From an uncultured Micrococcales bacterium (GTDB lineage Bacteria; Actinomycetota; Actinomycetes; Actinomycetales; Microbacteriaceae): a stretch of DNA of 11,510 nucleotides. The stretch lies in assembly GCA_913056225.1 (NCBI GenBank), contig CAJXMQ010000027.1, positions 1-11,510 on the forward strand, in the 5' to 3' direction. Of this stretch, positions 7,377-11,510 are shown piece by piece (within the stretch, counting starts at the first letter, position 1; each line of letters starts with the position of its first letter). The translations under genes were made by a program, and so were the position numbers. Below the pieces are notes generated by a model. That model was not told where the DNA came from. It was given only the letters and a program-made list of their open reading frames with translations, and ran no database searches.

Positions 7377-8500
7377 TTCAAGAAGTATTTCTAAATCAAT
7401 TTGGCGCTAAACCAGAACTCAGCTACCAAGCTCCGGGTCGAGTGAACCTGATTGGTGAACACACCGATTACAACCAGGGGTTTGTGCTTCCTCTTGCGAT
7501 TGAACAAACAACCCAGGTTTCTATCTCAAAAAACAATGGCCAGATTTTTCGAATCTATTCACAAAACACGGGCGAGCTAATAGAAACAAGTTCTCCACTT
7601 GATGAGATTGATCTGAGCACCTGGGCTAAATACCCGCTCGCAGTAATCCAACTTTTAGAAATTGGAAATCAAGGACTCGACATTGCAATCTCTTCTGAGG
7701 TCCCAATTGGTGCAGGTCTTAGCTCATCAGCAGCTCTGGAATGCTCCGTGGCCTCAGCAGTGAATGAGCTGTTAGACCTAGGCAAAGACAGAAAAGAATT
7801 AGCGCTTTTGTGCCAAAAGGCTGAAAACACAGTTATTGGTGCTCCGACTGGGAACATGGACCAGCTTGCCTCTTTGTTTTCAGAGAAAGACAAAGCGGTC
7901 TTCATTGATTGCCAAACCAGTGAGCTTCAACTCGTTGAGCTCGGTTTTGATGAGGCGGGGTTGGAGTTATTGGTTATTGACACCAGAACCAGCCATGACC
8001 TTGCTGATGGGGATTATGGAAACAGAAGAAATGAATGCTTCTCGGCAGCTCAGCAACTTAGGTTGTCATCTCTAAGGCAGCTGAGTATCAGAGACCTGGA
8101 TGGAATTGACGCATCACTCAGCAAAATTGAATTCAAGCGAGTTAGACATGTTGTTTATGAAAATGCTCGCGTTTTAGAAGCGGTTCAAGCAATCAAGGAA
8201 AAGGACTTTCAAACTCTTGGCGGCCTCATGGTTCTGAGTCACAAATCAATGCGAGACGATTTTGAAATCTCAACACCCGAACTGGATACCGCAGTTGAGG
8301 TTGCAATGAGTTCATCAGCCCTGGGGGCCAGGATGACTGGGGGCGGTTTTGGTGGGTCAGCGATTGCATTAGTGAAAACCGAAAACAAGCAAGCCATAAC
8401 GGCTGATATTTATGAAGCCTTCGAATCCAAGGGGTTCAAAACACCAAGTATTTTTGGTGTGAGGGCAAGTTCAGGTGCGAAGCGACTGGGGTCAGCGTGA
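7373..8500 (+). CDS. galK: galactokinase (GHMP kinase family)
   Basis: Phosphorylates alpha-D-galactose at C1 with ATP, giving the substrate of GalT. It is 375 residues, close to the usual 380-390. All three family motifs are present. The galactokinase signature GRVNLIGEHTDYNQGFVLP is at 22-40. The ATP-binding PIGAGLSSSAAL is at 111-122. The C-terminal GHMP motif MTGGGFGGSAIAL is at 321-333. The catalytic base is Asp163 in TGNMDQLAS. Translation begins at TTG 7373, which overlaps the galT stop (TTGA); AGGAG at 7361-7365 lies 7 nt upstream, and no ATG exists before the conserved region. The end overlaps the epimerase gene by GTGA. Tight coupling with galT and the epimerase indicates a balanced Leloir module. 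Confidence 0.96.
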   Translation: MIQEVFLNQFGAKPELSYQAPGRVNLIGEHTDYNQGFVLPLAIEQTTQVSISKNNGQIFRIYSQNTGELIETSSPLDEIDLSTWAKYPLAVIQLLEIGNQGLDIAISSEVPIGAGLSSSAALECSVASAVNELLDLGKDRKELALLCQKAENTVIGAPTGNMDQLASLFSEKDKAVFIDCQTSELQLVELGFDEAGLELLVIDTRTSHDLADGDYGNRRNECFSAAQQLRLSSLRQLSIRDLDGIDASLSKIEFKRVRHVVYENARVLEAVQAIKEKDFQTLGGLMVLSHKSMRDDFEISTPELDTAVEVAMSSSALGARMTGGGFGGSAIALVKTENKQAITADIYEAFESKGFKTPSIFGVRASSGAKRLGSA

Positions 8501-9351
8501 CAAGATACACAATTCAGCACAACAGTCTTCATCTAGAAATTGACAGCCTTGGAGCAAGGATTACGAAACTCAGCCACGCAGGCTCTGAGCTCATGAAGCC
8601 CGCAAAGCCTGACCTCCAGGGTTATAACGGAATGGTTTTAGCCCCCTGGCCCAACCGAATCCCAGATGGTAAGTATTCATTTCAAGGAATTGCCCACGAA
8701 CTGGAAATCAATGAACCAGATAGAAATAATGCCCTGCATGGTTTTGTATTTCAGAGAGAGTTCGAACTTATTGAAAAAACTGAGAAGCAAATTACCCTCA
8801 GCTGCAACCTGTTCCTCACTGAGGGCTACCCCTTTAAAGTCAAACTGATCCTCACCTACCTGTTAACCGACGAGGGTTTTCAATGCGATGTTTTGGCAAC
8901 AAACAACTCAGAGCTAGACGCTCCCTTCGGAGTCGCCTTCCATCCCTATTTCAATGTGACAGATGAAACTACAATCGCTCTTCCAGCGAAGAAACGCATT
9001 CTCACTGATCAGCAGATGATTCCAATTGGAACCGAGACCAATCAGCTACATAACTTCAGGTTTTCCGATGTTGATTTGGATGATTGTTTTTTTGACCTAA
9101 ACCGCAATGAGCGGATAGCCGAAACAAGCATCGAATCAACAAATCAAAACCTGACCCTCTGGCAAGATCAAGCATTTGATTTCATCATGGTCTACACCAC
9201 CAATGAATTTGATTCAGTCAACGGACCAGAACAAGCGATTGCCATTGAAGCGCAATCCTGTGAAGCGAATGCCTTCAACACGAACCCGCCCTTCTTAAGA
9301 CCCGAAGAAAGCTTCAAGGGTAGTTGGGGTGTCCAGGTTCAAACTCCCTAA
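8497..9351 (+). CDS. galM: aldose 1-epimerase (mutarotase, GalM-like)
   Basis: Interconverts beta and alpha anomers of an aldose, here most likely galactose, supplying alpha-galactose to galactokinase. At 284 residues it has the length of the compact GalM/YphB-like group rather than E. coli GalM (about 346). The substrate-binding segment APWPNRIPDGKY is at 49-60. LHGFVF (80-85) carries His81. AFHPYFN (147-153) carries His149, the likely general acid. The likely catalytic base is Glu251 in AIEAQSCEANAF (249-260). GTG 8497 overlaps the galK stop (GTGA); the ribosome site is weak (GGGG 5 nt upstream), so translation probably depends on coupling. The gene ends in a hairpin shared with the convergent DUF805 gene. 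Specificity could extend to L-arabinose or other aldoses; the position after galK favours galactose. Confidence 0.92.
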   Translation: MTRYTIQHNSLHLEIDSLGARITKLSHAGSELMKPAKPDLQGYNGMVLAPWPNRIPDGKYSFQGIAHELEINEPDRNNALHGFVFQREFELIEKTEKQITLSCNLFLTEGYPFKVKLILTYLLTDEGFQCDVLATNNSELDAPFGVAFHPYFNVTDETTIALPAKKRILTDQQMIPIGTETNQLHNFRFSDVDLDDCFFDLNRNERIAETSIESTNQNLTLWQDQAFDFIMVYTTNEFDSVNGPEQAIAIEAQSCEANAFNTNPPFLRPEESFKGSWGVQVQTP

Positions 9352-9359
9352 GGAGTTTT
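9341..9359. terminator. bidirectional terminator shared by galM and the DUF805 gene
   Basis: AAACTCC at 9341-9347 pairs with GGAGTTT at 9352-9358 around the loop CTAA, followed by one more T. Seen from either strand, the GC core (CTCC/GGAG) is followed by a short U-run, so it can act in both directions. The loop holds the galM stop (TAA 9349-9351) and the DUF805 stop (TAG on the minus strand, 9350-9348). It fits a very compact convergent gene end. Confidence 0.6.
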
Positions 9360-9659
9360 CCTAGTTGGAGCTAAAGCCATTGCAAAGATTGCGAGCTGCC
9401 CGAAGGGCAAAAGAATAAACAGAGTTAGCCAAACAGGTATGCCCGCATCCCTCAATCTTCTAACTGACACGGTGATGCTTGGAATGATTGTTAGTGCTCC
9501 CCACACCCACAAAGCGTTTGTTGAGAAAAAGGCAACTGCTAAAAAACCAACCGCAACTATAAACAGCTGCCAGTGCCAAAAACGTCTCCTAGTTGCTGTT
9601 CCAGAGAAAGAAAAGTAGCGGCGAAAGCCCTCGGAAACGCTGATAAAGAATTCGTTCAT
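9348..9659 (-). CDS. DUF805 family small membrane protein
   Basis: A 103-residue integral membrane protein. The N-terminal segment YFSFSGTATRRRFWHWQLF (15-33) matches the characteristic (F)SG-RRxFW pattern of DUF805 (YhaH-like) proteins. SVRRLRDAG (65-73) is their second conserved motif, usually RRLHD. About three hydrophobic segments are visible (about 32-46, 48-64, 75-96). The family has no established biochemical role, so none is given here. The ATG at 9657-9659 has only a weak ribosome site (CTAGG about 10 nt upstream on the minus strand). The gene faces the gal operon, with ends overlapping by 4 nt, and diverges from the DeoR operon. It has no evident link to either sugar pathway. Confidence 0.85.
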   Translation of the reverse strand: MNEFFISVSEGFRRYFSFSGTATRRRFWHWQLFIVAVGFLAVAFFSTNALWVWGALTIIPSITVSVRRLRDAGIPVWLTLFILLPFGQLAIFAMALAPTRKTP

Positions 9660-9707
9660 GCGTTGGAGCCTAGGGGAAATCTAAGTAAAAACGCCTTTTT
9701 CATCCAA

Positions 9708-9744
9708 GTTTTAATTTGATTTTGCCCGTTTTGGTTTGATTTTG
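9708..9744 (+). repeat. tandem 17-nt direct repeats, probable DeoR-family operator
   Basis: GTTTTAATTTGATTTTG at 9708-9724 recurs at 9728-9744 with only AA changed to GG (15 of 17 identical). The repeat period is 20 bp, close to two helical turns, so a protein would meet both copies on the same face. The repeats flank the -35 box and fill the spacer of the promoter before the DeoR-family gene. DeoR-family repressors commonly bind repeated T-rich or A-rich half sites upstream of their own operon, so autorepression is likely (inference). Confidence 0.6.
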
Positions 9745-9750
9745 TGTAAT
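9722..9750 (+). promoter_or_regulatory. candidate promoter of the DeoR-mtlA operon
   Basis: TTGCCC at 9722-9727 and TGTAAT at 9745-9750 are 17 bp apart (four and five of six consensus matches). The predicted start is near 9757, giving a leader of about 56 nt. This excludes the GTG at 9756 as a translation start. The spacer contains the second of the two direct repeats, so repressor binding would compete with RNA polymerase. Confidence 0.5.
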
Positions 9751-9812
9751 TAAGCGTGCTAGTTTCTGTGAAAGAGCTGTTAACGGGCAATTCCAGAAAG
9801 GACCCGACATCA

Positions 9813-10577
9813 ATGGGGATGTTAGCTGAAGAGAGAAGAATGCGACTGGTCGAGTGGACCAGGTCGGCGGGACTGGTGGACGCCAGTGACGCAGCTGACA
9901 GATTAGATGTAGCAGTAGAAACAGTCAGAAGAGATTTAGATGTCCTGCAGAGAAGAGGACTTCTTCGCAGAGTTCACGGTGGTGCAATTGCCACCGAGAA
10001 ATATGCGCACGAATTTACAATTCCGGAACGTGAAAACAGAAGCCCGTTAGAAAAACAACAAATTGCCGAGGTGGCTTCTAAGTATCTTCCCGAAGAGGGT
10101 GCAGTAATCGTCGATGGTGGAACCACCTGTGCTGCCCTTGGTCCATTCTTAATGGACAAACCAAATCTTCTGGTCATCACAAACAGTGTTCGTCTTGCAA
10201 ACACAATCGCTGAAAGTAGCACACAGCTGTACATGCTGGCCGGCAGGGTCAGGGCAACCTCGCTTAGTTCAGTTGGTGCGAGAACTGTTGAAGACCTGCA
10301 AGACCTAAACGCCCTAGTGGCGTTTATCGGAACCAATGGGATCTCCTCAGACGCAACCTTCACCGCCTATGACACCGATGAGGCCTTGGTGAAAAAATCC
10401 ATGATGCGCAACTCGGTTGAAACCATTGCCATGGCCGACCACACCAAATTTGACTCTGTATATCCCGCAAGTTTTGCAAGACCATCAGATTTTGATCGAC
10501 TCGTCACCACAGTAAGCGCTCCGCAGCCAGTCATCGAACAGATGACCGATGCGGGGGTTGAGGTGGTGCTGGCATGA
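9813..10577 (+). CDS. DeoR-family repressor, probable regulator of mannitol uptake
   Basis: A 254-residue DeoR-family regulator. The N-terminal winged helix-turn-helix includes DASDAADRLDVAVETVRRDL (23-42) and ends in the family signature LLRRVHGGAI (50-59). The C-terminal sugar-phosphate-sensing domain shows DGGTTCAAL (101-109), VITNSVRLA (121-129), a GTNGIS loop (173-178) and MADHTKFD (207-214). I chose ATG 9813: AAAGGA lies 10 nt upstream, and the longer GTG 9756 frame starts at or before the predicted transcription start. The stop overlaps the start of a 48-codon ORF that itself overlaps the mannitol PTS gene, so the three are one operon. By context it senses a phosphorylated hexitol or hexose phosphate and represses mtl genes; the direct repeats upstream suggest it also represses itself. 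Confidence 0.93.
   Translation: MGMLAEERRMRLVEWTRSAGLVDASDAADRLDVAVETVRRDLDVLQRRGLLRRVHGGAIATEKYAHEFTIPERENRSPLEKQQIAEVASKYLPEEGAVIVDGGTTCAALGPFLMDKPNLLVITNSVRLANTIAESSTQLYMLAGRVRATSLSSVGARTVEDLQDLNALVAFIGTNGISSDATFTAYDTDEALVKKSMMRNSVETIAMADHTKFDSVYPASFARPSDFDRLVTTVSAPQPVIEQMTDAGVEVVLA
10560..10566 (+). promoter_or_regulatory. ribosome binding site of the 48-codon ORF
   Basis: GAGGTGG at 10560-10566 lies inside the end of the DeoR gene, 7 nt before ATG 10574. It is a good Shine-Dalgarno match and one of the reasons to treat the small ORF as translated. Confidence 0.5.
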
Positions 10578-10720
10578 CCAATAACAAGAATTCTCGAGAC
10601 AGAGTTGTTTCGAGAATAAACAAGGTGGAAGGAAAGAAATGGCTTCTTGAATGCCTTTCTCAGCCATTTCAATCCAACCACGCCGAATACAACCTGCTGA
10701 AAGAAGGATGTACCCAATGA
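10574..10720 (+). CDS. small protein of unknown function, 48 residues, coupled between DeoR and mtlA
   Basis: I do not recognise this product. The frame starts at ATG 10574, overlapping the DeoR stop as ATGA, and ends at TGA 10718-10720, overlapping the mtlA start as ATGA. It fills the gap between the two genes exactly. The protein is hydrophilic, with no signal peptide or membrane segment. It has a basic first half (NKNSRDRVVSRINKVEGKKW, 4-23), a middle WLLECLSQPF (23-32) and a C-terminal KEGCTQ; Cys27 and Cys46 are the only cysteines. The four-base overlaps on both sides and the GAGGTGG ribosome site support real translation. It may be a small regulator or partner of the PTS or DeoR protein, or merely a coupling frame that carries ribosomes to mtlA. 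Nothing in the sequence decides between these. Confidence 0.55.
   Translation: MTNNKNSRDRVVSRINKVEGKKWLLECLSQPFQSNHAEYNLLKEGCTQ
10701..10708 (+). promoter_or_regulatory. ribosome binding site of mtlA
   Basis: AAGAAGGA at 10701-10708 ends 8 nt before ATG 10717. It lies inside the 48-codon ORF, so ribosomes translating that ORF would open it. It fixes the mtlA start. Confidence 0.65.
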
Positions 10721-11510
10721 CCAACTTTATTCCATCAGGTGCCGAGGGCCACACAGGCTTCCGCGCACAAGTACAGAAAATCGGTGGATTCCTAGCGGGA
10801 ATGGTAATTCCAAATATTGGAGCCTTTATCGCCTGGGGTCTACTGACCGCTCTGTTTATCCCGACCGGATGGTTGCCGAACGAAGACTTCGCATCCATGG
10901 TCGGCCCAATGATTCTTAACCTGTTGCCAATCCTTATTGGTTACACCGGAGGTCGATTGGTCCACGGACAACGTGGAGCAGTTATCGGTGCCGTGGCAAC
11001 AGTCGGAGTTATCGTAGGAGCGGACATTCCAATGTTCCTCGGTGCGATGATCATTGGTCCTCTAGCTGCATGGATCTTGAAAAAGATCGATGATGTTCTA
11101 GACCCAATCACCCCAACCGGTTTTGAAATGCTTATCGGTAACTTCTCTCTGGGAATTGCCGGAATGCTAGTTGCAATGGGTGGTTACGTAGGAATCGGAC
11201 CAGCTGTTAAAGCCCTTAGCGACACCCTTGGTGCCGGAGTTCAGGTGCTGGTTGACACAGGTTTGATCCCACTTGCCAGCTTGCTAATTGAGCCAGCAAA
11301 GATCTTGTTCCTAAACAACGCCATCAACTTCGGAGTTTTGGCTCCGCTGGGTGTTATTGAGTCAGAAGAGACTGGTAAGTCTCTTATGTTCATGCTGGAG
11401 ACCAACCCAGGACCAGGTCTTGGAATCTTGGTAGCCTTCTGGCTAGCAGGTCCAAAGCTTCTGCGTGGATCAGCTCCAGGAGCAATCGTGATTCACTTCC
11501 TTGGTGGAAT
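10717..11510 (+). CDS. mtlA: mannitol-specific PTS transporter, EIICB component, 5' part
   Basis: The first 264 residues of a membrane PTS permease that imports and phosphorylates D-mannitol to mannitol-1-phosphate; the gene is cut by the window edge. Residues 21-48 (GGFLAGMVIPNIGAFIAWGL and the following LFIPTGWLPNE) match the start of E. coli MtlA closely. So do LIGYTGGRLVHGQRGAVIGA (about 72-91), GADIPMFLGAMI (about 101-112), EPAKILFLNNAIN (about 192-204) and the ETNPGPGLG stretch near 230. Several transmembrane helices lie between. Residue 205 is Phe where E. coli and other MtlA proteins have His (NNAINHG). The start ATG 10717 has AAGAAGGA 8 nt upstream and overlaps the previous stop. The IIB domain, and any IIA domain, would lie beyond the window. 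Control by the DeoR-family repressor at the head of the operon is likely. Confidence 0.94.
   Translation, partial: MTNFIPSGAEGHTGFRAQVQKIGGFLAGMVIPNIGAFIAWGLLTALFIPTGWLPNEDFASMVGPMILNLLPILIGYTGGRLVHGQRGAVIGAVATVGVIVGADIPMFLGAMIIGPLAAWILKKIDDVLDPITPTGFEMLIGNFSLGIAGMLVAMGGYVGIGPAVKALSDTLGAGVQVLVDTGLIPLASLLIEPAKILFLNNAINFGVLAPLGVIESEETGKSLMFMLETNPGPGLGILVAFWLAGPKLLRGSAPGAIVIHFLGG

Noticed and set aside
1299..9351. Recent horizontal transfer of the sugar operon as a unit
   Set aside because: Although it is a self-contained cassette, there are no flanking direct repeats, tRNA site or integrase, and base and codon use look similar to the neighbouring genes by eye.
9688..9701. AAAAACGCCTTTTT-like stretch upstream of the DUF805 gene as a terminator
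   Set aside because: Only A-T pairs and a four-base loop; there is no GC stem, so a functional hairpin is unlikely.
9756..9812. Longer DeoR start at GTG 9756
   Set aside because: The GTG coincides with the predicted transcription start and has no ribosome site; ATG 9813 has AAAGGA at suitable spacing and fits the family N terminus.
1..11510. CRISPR arrays, insertion sequences, phage genes, tRNA or rRNA genes, toxin-antitoxin pairs
   Set aside because: No regularly spaced repeats, transposase or integrase motifs, terminal inverted repeats or cloverleaf-like segments were seen. The region reads as ordinary chromosomal sugar metabolism.

Overview
The window looks like a piece of a chromosome from a moderate-G+C actinobacterium. 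The lipoprotein and permease types, the actinobacterial-style galT, LacI and DeoR repressors beside sugar operons, and the many TTG/GTG starts all point that way. A-rich codon use and very short or overlapping gene junctions suggest a streamlined member of Microbacteriaceae (for example a freshwater 'Luna'-type lineage). The genus is inference; the sequence does not name it.

Layout. (1) Positions 1-113 hold the 3' tip of a plus-strand gene for a small membrane protein. It overlaps tail to tail with a LacI-family repressor gene (96-1151, minus). (2) The repressor diverges from a seven-gene plus-strand cluster (1299-9351): two CUT1-type ABC sugar permeases, a sugar-binding lipoprotein, a cytoplasmic GH51 glycosidase (alpha-L-arabinofuranosidase family), galactose-1-phosphate uridylyltransferase (galT), galactokinase (galK) and an aldose 1-epimerase (galM-like). 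A near-perfect operator with a central CG (1223-1242) lies in the divergent intergenic region. (3) A convergent DUF805 membrane protein gene (9348-9659, minus) meets the operon end at a bidirectional terminator whose loop contains both stop codons. (4) A second operon starts at about 9750: a DeoR-family repressor, an undescribed 48-codon ORF, and the 5' part of a mannitol PTS EIICB gene (mtlA), which runs off the window. All three are joined by ATGA overlaps. Two 17-nt direct repeats at a 20-bp period overlap the promoter and are good candidates for the DeoR operator.

How it works together (inference). The lipoprotein and permeases import a small oligosaccharide or glycoside, the GH51 enzyme cleaves it inside the cell, and the epimerase, galactokinase and GalT feed the released galactose into the Leloir pathway. 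LacI represses the set until an inducer sugar binds. No ATPase subunit, galE or L-arabinose catabolic gene is present, so the transporter must borrow an ATPase encoded elsewhere. Pairing a GH51 enzyme with galactose genes but no arabinose genes raises the question of its true substrate: arabinogalacto-oligosaccharides, or possibly beta-D-galactofuranosides.

I see no mobile elements, CRISPR arrays, tRNAs, rRNAs or phage genes. Apart from the 48-codon ORF, nothing looks like a wholly new system. The most unusual points are that ORF, the extra membrane hairpin in the first permease, the GH51/Leloir pairing and a His-to-Phe change in MtlA.
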